Positions 19,701 through 27,324 of a DNA stretch of 64,000 bases are shown here, in pieces. Each line of letters begins with the position of its first letter. The stretch's first letter is position 1. The stretch covers positions 2,790,001-2,854,000 of the forward strand of contig NZ_CP119992.1 of NCBI RefSeq assembly GCF_029338575.1, written 5' to 3'. The notes below the pieces were generated by a model that was not told where the DNA came from, made no database searches, and worked only from the letters and a program-made list of their open reading frames with translations. The position numbers and the translations under genes were made by a program. This DNA is from Halomarina halobia (GTDB taxonomy: Archaea > Halobacteriota > Halobacteria > Halobacteriales > Haloarculaceae).

Positions 19701-20346
19701 TCCCGTCGCGCCGTTCGACGACGAGGAGAGTACACGGCGGGGCGCGCTCCGCGCGGGCGATGGTCGCTCCGCCGTCGGCCAGTTCGCGGAGGGTGTCGGG
19801 AAAACGGCGGCACAGCGTCTCGTGTAGATCGGGGCCGACGACGAGGTCGAGCGCGAGCGAGCCGTCGGCGACCCGCTCCTGGCATCCCCCCAGCAGGCGG
19901 GGGTCGGCCACGACCGGGACGACGGCGGTGAGGCGGCGCGCCGACTCGACGCACTCGCGGAGCATCGGCGGCAGTTCGTACGGCGTGACGGTGTCGAGCG
20001 GCACCCGCTCGCCGCCGACGAGCGCGTCGGGCCCCACGTCGCAGTCGTTCGGCAGCGACGCGAGCAGGTCCGACGAGCCGAGGACGACGCCGACCGTCTC
20101 GAGGAGGTCGCCGTACGCCTCGGCGGCGAGTCGCCCGGCGACGGAGGCCTCGTATCCGCCGCCGGTCCGCTCGACCAGCCCCGCGTATTCGAGTTCGCGC
20201 AGCGCCCGGTCGACGGTCGACCGGGAACAGTCGAGCGCCTCGACGAGGTCCCGCTTCCTCCGTGGTTCGCCGCGGAGGTGATCGAGGAAGTCGCCCCGAC
20301 GCCGCAGCAACCGCACGAACTCGTCGTCCGCGTTGCTATCGGCCAT
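16762..20346 (-). CDS. Winged-helix/FilR1-like regulator fused to a STAND-type NTPase and TPR repeats
   Basis: An 1194-residue multidomain protein. Residues about 25-70 form a winged helix (KRDLVEALDCSRSTVDRALRELEYAGLV). About 80-250 resembles the FilR1-type sensor domain of haloarchaeal regulators. About 330-560 is a P-loop NTPase with Walker A GPPGSGKST at 361-369, Walker B-like ALVVVED at 414-420 and TFLVDARE at 443-450 as a sensor strand. About 740-1185 holds roughly eleven 40-residue TPR repeats of the N-L-G/G-D type. The layout matches STAND switches (MalT- or Avs-like), where repeats sense a ligand and the NTPase oligomerises. No nuclease or protease effector is seen, so the DNA-binding head may be the output. 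It stands alone. Confidence 0.8.
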   Translation of the reverse strand: MADSNADDEFVRLLRRRGDFLDHLRGEPRRKRDLVEALDCSRSTVDRALRELEYAGLVERTGGGYEASVAGRLAAEAYGDLLETVGVVLGSSDLLASLPNDCDVGPDALVGGERVPLDTVTPYELPPMLRECVESARRLTAVVPVVADPRLLGGCQERVADGSLALDLVVGPDLHETLCRRFPDTLRELADGGATIARAERAPPCTLLVVERRDGTRAVACVTYDGDARDGVYRNDADAALDWATDYVERVRDAATDVTDDARSLAPGARRLAAFDDGSARSPRDDRRVLEREGFVELTDEYFAARSPASPTTSWRTGLDLAEVAAGYAADRTYTRDGERRSLADDLLSDLRSGGDRALVGPPGSGKSTVCKTVAYRWFEAGDGPVLYRKRGTGEAFASIDALRAYLRGTDGRALVVVEDALREEAAAVFGVMAEYRDDPSVTFLVDAREREWEDPSALPPDARVAAYRNEAIERVRMPGFAAAECERFVRHFEATTGRRVDLAVDDLLSGLDGSGQGDPADLLVVLHRLALSVDPLASYGSATPTTLTEDVSRTYERLREAGERALDVGALVNLLNAADVGVYPDLVHALAEDDHDAIADAIALLDGRVVFERDGEDGGDAPYRSVHESWSALFLRHLADREGERAAERRFGRVVTALLSLADDETRRARIEWEFHGAAPAIKDVSADPGGWADATVERVFALGLSRPGLAPLYGSSAYSRIDLPAACSPELAVRCTQWRGEMSLRAGRLDDAEREFEYLASLADGLDDDVEAATLHARSLKFRGTVALRRSEFDEAESFYERGLAGYRALGDEQGEADAINNLGIVAWSRGDLGEAEAYLRDCLERYRAMDDRRAEADAQFNLATILDSLGDLDAAADHYRSCLDHYRAAGDRRTEADTLNNLGNLRRTRGDLDASERSLTQALDTYRDIGDRLGEANCLHNLGHVAQLRGEYDGAVEYHERGLDAYREVGDTQGIAHCLNKLGDVDRRRGDLASAESYYRRSLEHRRDIGDGIGEAQSLLNLGRVAHRRGDDETAAEYAERGLERYRESGEVRGEAEALRLLGRLARERGAFETARERLRSALTRCRDSGHRYGEARTLVELGLLAADRGGYDVARERHEAALAAFTAIGAVPDVVETHLHLAAALVELGDPSAALAQCEEAVTLAEHDGLDASEAIARRDRLVLRVRRDG

Positions 20347-20422
20347 CCGTCTAGGCCGTCCGGATGGATCTACTTAAGTGTACAGTCCTCACGCGGTGCG
20401 CGGTACCGTCGGTCACCCCGCG

Positions 20423-21553
20423 TCACCGCGTCAGCGGCAGTCCGTAGCTCCGCTCGCGGTCGACGACGGCCTCCCAGGTCGCCCGACACTCGCAGGACAC
20501 CTGCTCGAAGACGGTCGGGTCCTGCCGGAGGTCGAAGTCCTTGACGGCGGTCTGGACGCGGTCGTCGCACTCCCCGCAGTTGTGCGGGCCGCGGTCGCTC
20601 CCGTGGCCGACGGGGTCGGAGACGACGATCCCGTCCACGTCCGCGGTGTCCCGGAGGACCTCGGCGACCGACCAGAGCCACGGCGGGCGGTACCCGCCGG
20701 CGTGGTACAGCTCCTCGACCATGGTGTAGCGCTGGACGTTCGTGGGGTTCATCGAGACGGTGTGACAGCCGTCGACCGCGGCGCAGCGCCGGATCGAGCG
20801 CTTCATGTCCTCGATGGCCTCGCACTCGGTGAGGAAGGGGGGTTTCAGCAGGAGGTACGCCTTCACGCCCGCGCTCGCGGTCCCGGGATCGGCGTCCGAA
20901 TCGGGGTCCGCGTCGGCGTCGGAGCCGCTCGCGGCCTCCGCCTCGGCGCAGGCCGCCTCGAAGTCGGCGAAGTCGAAGTACTTGTTCACACAGTCGTGGC
21001 GGACGCGGTCGGTGGCGGTCTCGAGACCGATGGCGACGTCAGTGTCCAGGCCGCGGTCGGTGAAGTCGCGCAGCTTCTCGCGGTCGACGAAGTCGGGCAG
21101 GGACTCGAGGACGATCCGCTCCCGGTCCGCGAACGTCTCGGCGACGGCCGACCGCGTCTCCGCGGGCACCTCGCGCTCGTCGAGGAACGACCCGGAGGTG
21201 TAGATCTTGACGAGCGCCGACGGTTCGTCGGCGTTCTCGCGCTCGTGCTCCAGACAGGCCTCGACCTGTGCCATCAGGTCCTCGTGGGCGACGGTGCCGC
21301 CCTCGACGGACTCCGCGACGTAGCCGCACATCGTACAGCCCCCGGCGCGCGCCCAGCGGCAGCCACCCGTGTTGAGGATGATCGTGAGCGACTGGTAGAC
21401 TCCGCTCGGCGTGTTGTCCTCGTCGAGCCAGACGCGGGTCGGCTCGCGCGGGTCGTAGGTGCGCCGGTTGCGCGATCGGATCTCGCGCATCACCGCGTTG
21501 TGCGCGTCCATCCCGCGACCCCGCTCGTAGACCTCGGGGTTCGGTGTACTCAT
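20423..21553 (-). CDS. Archaeosine biosynthesis radical SAM protein RaSEA
   Basis: A 376-residue radical SAM enzyme that with ArcS converts preQ0-lysine-modified tRNA G15 to archaeosine. The cluster cysteines C65, C73 and C76 (CRWARAGGCTMC) have the wide C-x7-C-x2-C spacing of this family. LKIYTSGSFLDE-type, GLETATDRVRHDCVNK and MNPTNVQRYTMVEELY are further family blocks. A His/Cys group (HNCGECDD) lies near the C-terminus. A short Asp/Ser/Ala-rich insert is at about 210-228. The ATG at 21553 overlaps the upstream VanZ stop by one base, so the two are coupled. Confidence 0.88.
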   Translation of the reverse strand: MSTPNPEVYERGRGMDAHNAVMREIRSRNRRTYDPREPTRVWLDEDNTPSGVYQSLTIILNTGGCRWARAGGCTMCGYVAESVEGGTVAHEDLMAQVEACLEHERENADEPSALVKIYTSGSFLDEREVPAETRSAVAETFADRERIVLESLPDFVDREKLRDFTDRGLDTDVAIGLETATDRVRHDCVNKYFDFADFEAACAEAEAASGSDADADPDSDADPGTASAGVKAYLLLKPPFLTECEAIEDMKRSIRRCAAVDGCHTVSMNPTNVQRYTMVEELYHAGGYRPPWLWSVAEVLRDTADVDGIVVSDPVGHGSDRGPHNCGECDDRVQTAVKDFDLRQDPTVFEQVSCECRATWEAVVDRERSYGLPLTR

Positions 21554-21990
21554 CACCCCTCGCTATCCGACGCGCCCGTAAAACCTCCGCGGTCGGCGGG
21601 GAGCGGGACGATCCGCGTCAGCGCGCTCCACGCGGCCGCCCCGAGCGCCGCGCCCGCGGCGTTGGCGAGCGCGTCCGCGGGGTCGAACGCGCGCAGCGGG
21701 AGGAACGCCTGCACCGCCTCGATCCCCGCGCCGTAGGCCGCGGTCAGCGCGACGGCGAGCGCCAGCGTCCGGGGCGTTCGCGCCGCGAGCGCGTAGGCGA
21801 CCAGGAGGGCCATCGCGGCGTACGCGAGCGCGTGGAGCCACTTGTCGAGTCCGACCAGCCCGAGGGGACCGATCGGCGGGAGTCCGCCGGAGGGCGGATC
21901 GACCGTGCTCGCCACGAGCACGTATCCCGCCCAGAGGACGACGAGCGCGCGGCGGACCCGCCGCGAGGCGAGTGGGAGGCGCGGGGCCAT
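21553..21990 (-). CDS. VanZ family membrane protein
   Basis: A 145-residue protein with about four hydrophobic segments (about 13-28, 50-68, 75-90 and 105-128). The VanZ signature is visible: DKWLHALAYAAMALLVAYAL, GIEAVQAFLPLRAFDPADALANAAGAALG. The acidic/aromatic pattern before the last helix is typical. VanZ-like proteins have no firm role in archaea. It is coupled to RaSEA by a TGATG stop-start, but a functional link is not evident. Confidence 0.85.
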   Translation of the reverse strand: MAPRLPLASRRVRRALVVLWAGYVLVASTVDPPSGGLPPIGPLGLVGLDKWLHALAYAAMALLVAYALAARTPRTLALAVALTAAYGAGIEAVQAFLPLRAFDPADALANAAGAALGAAAWSALTRIVPLPADRGGFTGASDSEG

Positions 21991-22139
21991 GCCCGGACGT
22001 GCGTCTACCGACCGATAAGTGGGTCGGAACCGTCCCGACGAGGATCACTGTCGTGGCGGCGGGGTGGTGCCGTCGCACCACCGGGGGCGTCCGTGGGGAC
22101 GGATTCGACGAGGGGGCGGCGGTCCGCGGTCGCGGCCGG

Positions 22140-22310
22140 TCATCGGTAGTCGCGCTTCCCGTGGTCGGCGCGCGACGGCTGCGTCCGCCCGTGGCACGCC
22201 AGCTCGTGGGCGTTCATTCGACGGGCGAGGTCGTCGGGGGCGTCCGTGAGGACGTACGTATCGCACTGTGCGCACTTGTCGACGTAGACTGCGCTCTTCG
22301 TGTCTGTCAT
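22140..22310 (-). CDS. 56-residue zinc-finger-like protein
   Basis: An ATG at 22308-22310 opens a 56-residue frame ending at TGA 22140-22142. Residues C13 and C16 (KCAQC), then H35, C39 and H40 (NAHELACHG), form a possible C2/CH zinc site. The composition is acidic to neutral and codon use matches real genes. Small CxxC zinc-finger proteins of this size are abundant in haloarchaea and some affect metabolism and biofilm. A perfect 11-bp inverted repeat lies 17 bases upstream of its start. Confidence 0.65.
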   Translation of the reverse strand: MTDTKSAVYVDKCAQCDTYVLTDAPDDLARRMNAHELACHGRTQPSRADHGKRDYR

Positions 22311-22326
22311 GATCGTCTGTTTCGGG

Positions 22327-22364
22327 GGTGAGTGACGGTGGACGGGGTAGATGCGTCACTCACC
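22327..22364. repeat. 11-bp inverted repeat upstream of the zinc-finger gene
   Basis: GGTGAGTGACG at 22327-22337 is exactly complemented by CGTCACTCACC at 22354-22364, with 16 bases between. It lies between the start of the minus-strand zinc-finger gene and the plus-strand fusion regulator at 22569. It may be an operator for either, or an RNA hairpin in the leader of the small gene. Confidence 0.55.
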
Positions 22365-22568
22365 GATCGCGTTCGAACGTTGGCCGTCTACGGGGGTAAC
22401 GGGAGCGCCTGCTGGTGCAGGCGGCACGCGTCGCCCGATCCGACCGTCTCTCGGCGGTAGCGGCACTTTCTCTGCGTTCCGCCGAGACCGGTACGCCGGC
22501 GGGACGTGCGCGGACGACCATGCGGGTTACTGGCAAGATATTTCACCCTGGGTCGCCAGGATCGACCG

Positions 22569-23864
22569 ATGCGGACGCGGGAGTACCCGGTGCTCGCCGA
22601 CGAGGACTGCGAGCTGATAGCGCGGCTGGCGATCGGGACGAGCGACGGCACCGCTCGCGTCCTCGGGTACCTCCTCCTACGGGACCGACAGCCGGCGTTC
22701 GCCGCCGCTCCGGCGACGCGCCTCGAGATCCAGATCGGAACGGGGGAGAGCCGGAACGCGGTGTCCGCGGCGTTGAACGCCCTCGACGAACGCGATCTCG
22801 TCATCGCCTCGACCGTCGAGCGGGACGGGCGGGGGCGGCCACCGAAGGCGTGGCGACCGCGCGCGGACGTTCCCGCCACCGTGGAGCGCGTCTACTCCCA
22901 CCACGCGGCGGATCTCCTGACTCAGGCGGCCGCCGTCGCCGCCGAGACGGGGGCCGAAGACGTACGGCCCGGAGACGGATCCGAACAGTCGGGGGGAGAC
23001 GGTTCCCTCACGGTCGGGTTGAACTGGCGTCCGAACGTCCTCCACGCGCCGCTGTTCGCCGCCGTCGAGGGGGGCGACTACGAGGACCGAGGGATGACCG
23101 TCGGGATCCGGTCGTTCGAGGGCTCCGGGCGCGCCCTCGACGCGCTGCGCGCCGGCGAGGCGGACGTGGTCGTCGCGGGCGCGGCGACCACGGTTCGAAC
23201 GCGCGCCGGCGGTGCGCCGCTCGTGCCGCTCGCGCCGCTGTTCCAGCGGGCGATGGCGGTGCTCTACACGACGAGGGACGCCTTCGGCGGTCCGCTCGAC
23301 GGCGTCGAACGGTTGCGCGGGCGTCGCATCGGGATGCCGAGGAGTTCGGAGACGGGATTGCTCGTCAGGCTGTTCCTCTCGCAGTCGGGCCTGCTCGACG
23401 AGACGACCGTCGTCGACGTCGGCGGCGAGGAGCGCGCGGCGCTCCGCTCGCGCCGCGCGGACGTCGTGACCGGGACGTTCGCCGACCCGCGGACCCTCGA
23501 AGCCGACGGCACGACGGTCGACGTCCTCCCGATCGCCGACCACTTCCCGATATACGGACCGACGCTCGTGACGACGGAGGGGACGCTCCGCGAGCGGTAC
23601 GACGACCTCGAACGGTTCCTCGCGGGCACGCTCGCCGGTCGCGAGACGGTCCTCGCGGACCCGGGCGAGGCCGTCAGGGCGGTCGTCGGGTCGTCCGCGT
23701 CCCCGGACGCGCTCGAGCGCGGCCGTCGCGACCTGACCGACGCCGTCTCCGAGTTCGGGTCGAGCAAGGCCGTTCGAAACCGCGGGTGGGGGTGGCACAC
23801 GGTCGAGGAGTGGCGGCGGTTGAACACGGCGCTCGGACACGCCGGCCTCCTCGACGTCCCATGA
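22569..23864 (+). CDS. Winged-helix regulator fused to a THI5/SsuA-type substrate-binding domain
   Basis: A 431-residue fusion without a signal peptide or lipobox. Residues about 1-110 form a winged helix (RVLGYLLLRDR; SRNAVSAALNALDERDLV as recognition helix; DGRGRPPKAW as wing, typical of archaeal regulators). Residues about 147-431 match periplasmic binding proteins of the NMT1/THI5/SsuA class (GLNWRPNVLHAPLFAA, GEADVVVAGAATTVRT, LRGRRIGMPRSS, GWGWHTVEEWRRLN). It is the first gene of an operon with an ABC ATPase and permease, overlapping by ATGA. I infer a one-component sensor that reads the transported ligand inside the cell. The ATG at 22569 follows an AT-rich AAGATATTT promoter-like patch. 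Confidence 0.85.
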   Translation: MRTREYPVLADEDCELIARLAIGTSDGTARVLGYLLLRDRQPAFAAAPATRLEIQIGTGESRNAVSAALNALDERDLVIASTVERDGRGRPPKAWRPRADVPATVERVYSHHAADLLTQAAAVAAETGAEDVRPGDGSEQSGGDGSLTVGLNWRPNVLHAPLFAAVEGGDYEDRGMTVGIRSFEGSGRALDALRAGEADVVVAGAATTVRTRAGGAPLVPLAPLFQRAMAVLYTTRDAFGGPLDGVERLRGRRIGMPRSSETGLLVRLFLSQSGLLDETTVVDVGGEERAALRSRRADVVTGTFADPRTLEADGTTVDVLPIADHFPIYGPTLVTTEGTLRERYDDLERFLAGTLAGRETVLADPGEAVRAVVGSSASPDALERGRRDLTDAVSEFGSSKAVRNRGWGWHTVEEWRRLNTALGHAGLLDVP

Positions 23865-24601
23865 TCTCGGTCGAGGACCTCGCGGTGTCGTACGGTGACG
23901 TGACGGCGATCGAGGACGTCACCCTCGACGTCGCCGCCGGTCGGTTCGTCACGGTCATCGGGCCGTCGGGCTGCGGGAAGACCACGCTCCTGCGGACGAT
24001 CGGCGGGCTCGAATCCCCGACGACCGGCGGCGTCCGGGTCGCGGGGGAACCGCCGGAGCGGGCCCAGCGGCGGGGCAACGTCGGGTTCGTGTTCCAGCAG
24101 CACACGCTCCTGCCGTGGAAGACCGCGCTCGAGAACGTCACGTTCCTCCGGCGGCTCGCGGGGAAGCCCTCGAAGCCGGACGCCGCGCGCGAGTTGCTCG
24201 ACCGCGTCGGGCTCGCGGGGTTCGAGGGGGCGTACCCGGCGACGCTGTCGGGCGGGATGCGCCAGCGAGTCGCCATCGCCCGCGCGCTCCACCTCGGAGC
24301 GGACGTGCTGCTGATGGACGAGCCGTTCGGCGAACTCGACGAACTCACCCGGGAGACGATGGGCATCGAGGTCAGCCGCGTCTGGCGCGAGGAGGCGAAG
24401 ACGGTCGTGTTCGTGACCCACAGCATCCCCGAGGCGGTCCTCCTCGGCGATCGGTGCGTCGTCGTCCGGGGGAGCCCCGGGCGCGTGGTCGAGACGTTCG
24501 ACGTCGACCTCCCCCGACCGCGCGATCGATCGGTGCTCGAATCGCCGGCGTTCCAGCGCCGGGTAGCGGCCGTCCGCGCCGCGCTCACCGACGACCGATG
24601 A
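23861..24601 (+). CDS. ABC transporter ATP-binding protein (SsuB/TauB/ThiZ class)
   Basis: A 246-residue ABC ATPase for import of a nitrate-, sulfonate- or pyrimidine-type ligand. Walker A is GPSGCGKTT (near 36-44), the Q-loop is in VFQQHTLLPWKT, the signature is LSGGMRQRVAIARAL, Walker B is VLLMDEPFGELDE and the switch His is in VFVTHSIPEA. PFGELDELTRE and LLPWKT are typical of this subfamily. Start and stop codons overlap both neighbours (ATGA at 23861 and 24598), giving a coupled regulator-ATPase-permease set. Confidence 0.92.
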   Translation: MISVEDLAVSYGDVTAIEDVTLDVAAGRFVTVIGPSGCGKTTLLRTIGGLESPTTGGVRVAGEPPERAQRRGNVGFVFQQHTLLPWKTALENVTFLRRLAGKPSKPDAARELLDRVGLAGFEGAYPATLSGGMRQRVAIARALHLGADVLLMDEPFGELDELTRETMGIEVSRVWREEAKTVVFVTHSIPEAVLLGDRCVVVRGSPGRVVETFDVDLPRPRDRSVLESPAFQRRVAAVRAALTDDR

Positions 24602-25395
24602 GCGTCGCCGACCGGGTCCCCGCCGCCGACCTGACGCTCCCGGTCGTCGCGCTCGGGGTCGGCGTCCTGCTGTGGTGGGTCGCGTCCGCGGCGCTCGCGC
24701 TCCCGCAGTATCTCCTCCCGTCGCCGGGAAGCGTCGGCGCGCGGCTCGTCGACAGCCCGGAACTGTACGCGGTCAACGCGTGGATTACCCTGCGGCGCGT
24801 CCTCGTCGGCGGCGCGGCGGGCGTCGCGAGCGGGGCCGTCCTGGCGGTGCTCGTCGCGCACGCGCCGCTGTTGCGCCGGACCCTGGTTCCGTACCTGGTG
24901 GCGGCTCGCGTCCTGCCGAAGATCGCCGTCGCGCCGGTGTTGCTCATCTACCTAGGAACGGGATCGGCGACGGGTATCGCGTTCGTGGCGCTCGTCGCCT
25001 TCTTCCCGATGGTCGTGAGCACGGTCGCCGGGCTAGAGAGCGTCCCGGTGGGGCAGCTCGACCTGTTCGCGTCGGTCGACGCCGGTCCGTTCGCGACGTT
25101 CGTCCACCTGCGCCTCCCGCACGCGCTCCCCGACGCCTTCGCGGGCGTGAAGCAGTCGACGACGCTGTCGGTCGTCGGCGCGATCGTCGCCGAGTGGGTC
25201 GTCTCGACCGACGGGCTCGGCGCGCTGATCCTGGTCGCGCTCGAGAACGTCCGGACGGACATCACGCTCGCGGCGCTGATCGTTCTGATCCTGGAGGGGC
25301 TCGCGCTCTACGGGGTCGTCGTCGCCGTCGAGCGGCGCGTGCTGTGGGATCACCGCGATCGCGATCGCCGCTCGATCCAGCCGGGGACGAGGTAG
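24598..25395 (+). CDS. ABC transporter permease (SsuC/ThiX class)
   Basis: A 265-residue inner permease with about six membrane segments. The conserved cytoplasmic EAA-like loop is LDLFASVDAGPFATFVHLRLPHALPDAFAGVKQ (key elements P-H-A-L-P and G-V-K), and LLPSPGSVGARLVD near the N-terminus is typical of the family. The start ATG at 24598 overlaps the ATPase stop. Its last 46 bases overlap, antisense, the end of the convergent second permease. Confidence 0.9.
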   Translation: MSVADRVPAADLTLPVVALGVGVLLWWVASAALALPQYLLPSPGSVGARLVDSPELYAVNAWITLRRVLVGGAAGVASGAVLAVLVAHAPLLRRTLVPYLVAARVLPKIAVAPVLLIYLGTGSATGIAFVALVAFFPMVVSTVAGLESVPVGQLDLFASVDAGPFATFVHLRLPHALPDAFAGVKQSTTLSVVGAIVAEWVVSTDGLGALILVALENVRTDITLAALIVLILEGLALYGVVVAVERRVLWDHRDRDRRSIQPGTR

Positions 25396-26159
25396 AACGC
25401 GAGCCCGAGCGCGACGAGCACGGACAGCGCGGCGTACGTCCGCGCGGTCTGCAGGTTCGCGGCCGTGACGAACACACGGTATCCCAGCCCGGCGGTGAGG
25501 GTGACGAACTCCGCGACCACGGTCCCGATGACCGCCAGCGCCGCGGCGAGTTTGACGCCTGCGAAGACGCTCGGCGCGGCCGCGGGAACGCGGATCCGGA
25601 GGAAGGTCCGCCGGGGGGAGGCCGCGACGGACCGGGCCAGGTCGAGGTACTCCCGGGGGACGGCGCGCAGGCCGCCGGCGGAGGCGACGGCGACCGGGAA
25701 CTGCGTCATCGTCGTCACCAGCAGCGCCCGGGGGAGTATCCCGCGTCCGAACCAGAGAAACAGCAGCGGCGCGACGGCGACGAGCGGCGCGATGCGGAGC
25801 CCGACGACGTACGGGCGCGCGACCGCTTCGACGGTCCGGGAGGTCGTCATCCCGAACGCGACGACGAGGCCGACGCACACGCCGCCGGCGAGTCCGAGCG
25901 CCGCCGTGACGCCGGTGACGAGCGCGTCCCCGAGCAGCGTCGGCCAGGCGTCGACGAGCGCCGCGCCGACGTCGAGCGGCGAGGGGAGGACGACCGTCGG
26001 GACGGCGAACAGGACCGTCGCGAGTTGCCACGCGACGAGCAGGAGCGCGAGCAGGGCGAGCGCGGGTCGATACTGACGAACGCGGGCTCGGACGCGGCGC
26101 GCGCCGTTCGGTCGCGACCGGTTACCGCCCTCGCCCTGCTCGCGCCGGTGTCCGGTCAT
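25350..26159 (-). CDS. Second ABC transporter permease (SsuC/ThiX class)
   Basis: A 269-residue permease with a basic N-terminal extension (about 30 residues) and about six membrane segments. VLPSPLDVGAALVDAWP and the cytoplasmic loop LDLARSVAASPRRTF, ending in P-A-A-A-P and G-V-K-L, are family signatures. It is transcribed after the substrate-binding protein at 26163-27242 (3-base gap) and converges on the plus-strand permease. It may share the single ATPase with it, either as a heterodimer or as a separate importer. Confidence 0.9.
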   Translation of the reverse strand: MTGHRREQGEGGNRSRPNGARRVRARVRQYRPALALLALLLVAWQLATVLFAVPTVVLPSPLDVGAALVDAWPTLLGDALVTGVTAALGLAGGVCVGLVVAFGMTTSRTVEAVARPYVVGLRIAPLVAVAPLLFLWFGRGILPRALLVTTMTQFPVAVASAGGLRAVPREYLDLARSVAASPRRTFLRIRVPAAAPSVFAGVKLAAALAVIGTVVAEFVTLTAGLGYRVFVTAANLQTARTYAALSVLVALGLAFYLVPGWIERRSRSR

Positions 26160-26162
26160 GCC

Positions 26163-27242
26163 TCACGAGTTCGAGACCGCCTCGGCGTACGAGGAGACGT
26201 ACTCGTACTCCGCGTCGATGTACTCGTTGGTCCACACCTCGTCCGGGTCGACGCGCCCGCCGAGCAGGTCCGCGTCGTCCAGCGCCTCGTGCATCGTCCG
26301 CCACGGCTCCGGCGCGCTCCGCCCCCACCCCTTCGATCGAACCGTCTCCGAGAGCATGAACCCGGAGCTCATCAGCCGCCACTTGTCCCGCTGCTGCTCC
26401 CGGGACTCGCCCAGCACCGGCACCGCGTCGACGAGGTGGTCGGTCGCCGCCTCGGGGTGTCGATGCGCCCACGCGGCCCCCCGGGCCGTGGCCCGGAGGA
26501 ACGCGCGGACCGTCCCGGGGTGCTCGTCGGCGAACGTCCCACTCGTGGCGAGGACGTGTCCGTAGGAGGGGATCGCGGACGCGACGCGGACGGAGTCGGT
26601 CGCGTACCCCTGGTGTCGCGCGTCGACGACGTCGCCGAACACGCCGCCCGCGACGTCGATCTCCCCGGAGAGCAACTGCTGGACCGTGTCGTACCCCGTG
26701 TCGACCATCTCGACGCTGTCCAGGACGCCCTCGCGTTCGAGCAGGAGCGTGGAGAGCAGCCCGACCATCCCCGGCCCGGTGCCGAGGGTCTTCCCCGCGA
26801 GCTGCCCGACGGCCGAGAACTCCGCCCCGAAGTTCTCGCGGACGGTGAACAGCACCACTGGACTCCGTTGCATCACGACGCCGACCGAGAGCGGCGAGAC
26901 GTCGCGGCTGTTGACGTTGAGGACCTGGTCGGCGCTCGTCACGGCGAACGCCGCGTTCCCGAGGCCGGCCTGTTTGGCCGCGAAGTCCGATCCCTGCCCG
27001 CTCTCGATCTTCGACACCGAGAGCCCCTGCTCTTCGTAGAACCCCTCCGCCTTCGCGGCGTAGTACGGGACGTGGAGGCCGCTCGGCTTCCAGTTCAGCA
27101 GTAGCGAGACGTCGGTCGCGCTCGGACGGTCCGAGGCGGTCGCCGTCCGATCGTTCGAGCCGCCCGTCGTCAGCTCGCCCACGCACCCGGCACCCACCGC
27201 GAGTCCCGCCGCCGAGAGAAACGCCCGCCGTGACTGTCCCAT
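26163..27242 (-). CDS. ABC transporter substrate-binding lipoprotein (THI5/SsuA/ThiY class)
   Basis: A 359-residue exported binding protein. The Tat signal SRRAFLSAAGLAVGAGC ends in a lipobox with Cys near residue 20, so it is probably membrane-anchored. The NMT1-like fold shows LLLNWKPSGLHVPYYAAKAEGFYEEQGL, then FAVTSADQVL and a C-terminal DPDEVWTNEYIDAE. The first block matches the fusion regulator's binding domain, which supports a shared ligand class. Known members bind hydroxymethylpyrimidine precursors, taurine or sulfonates; the sequence alone does not decide. Confidence 0.9.
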   Translation of the reverse strand: MGQSRRAFLSAAGLAVGAGCVGELTTGGSNDRTATASDRPSATDVSLLLNWKPSGLHVPYYAAKAEGFYEEQGLSVSKIESGQGSDFAAKQAGLGNAAFAVTSADQVLNVNSRDVSPLSVGVVMQRSPVVLFTVRENFGAEFSAVGQLAGKTLGTGPGMVGLLSTLLLEREGVLDSVEMVDTGYDTVQQLLSGEIDVAGGVFGDVVDARHQGYATDSVRVASAIPSYGHVLATSGTFADEHPGTVRAFLRATARGAAWAHRHPEAATDHLVDAVPVLGESREQQRDKWRLMSSGFMLSETVRSKGWGRSAPEPWRTMHEALDDADLLGGRVDPDEVWTNEYIDAEYEYVSSYAEAVSNS

Positions 27243-27324
27243 GACTGACGTTAGCTATCCACGCCGGGTGATAAAAAATACGGTCGTTTATTTATGTAGG
27301 AGTCCCCCGAACCGGTGGCCTCGA

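Noticed and set aside
16834-19827. 997-residue plus-strand frame opposite the NTPase-TPR gene
   Set aside because: The repeated Val/Ala/Arg composition mirrors the TPR repeats of the opposite strand. No domain signature.
16762-20346. Toxin or nuclease effector as part of the NTPase-TPR protein
   Set aside because: I searched the N-terminal 330 residues by eye for nuclease, TIR or protease motifs and found only the winged helix and sensor-like domain.
22311-22568. Possible thiamine (TPP) riboswitch upstream of the ABC locus
   Set aside because: The conserved TPP core elements (CTGAGA and the ACCTGA-type stretch) are not present. Only an inverted repeat and AT-rich promoter-like sequence are seen.
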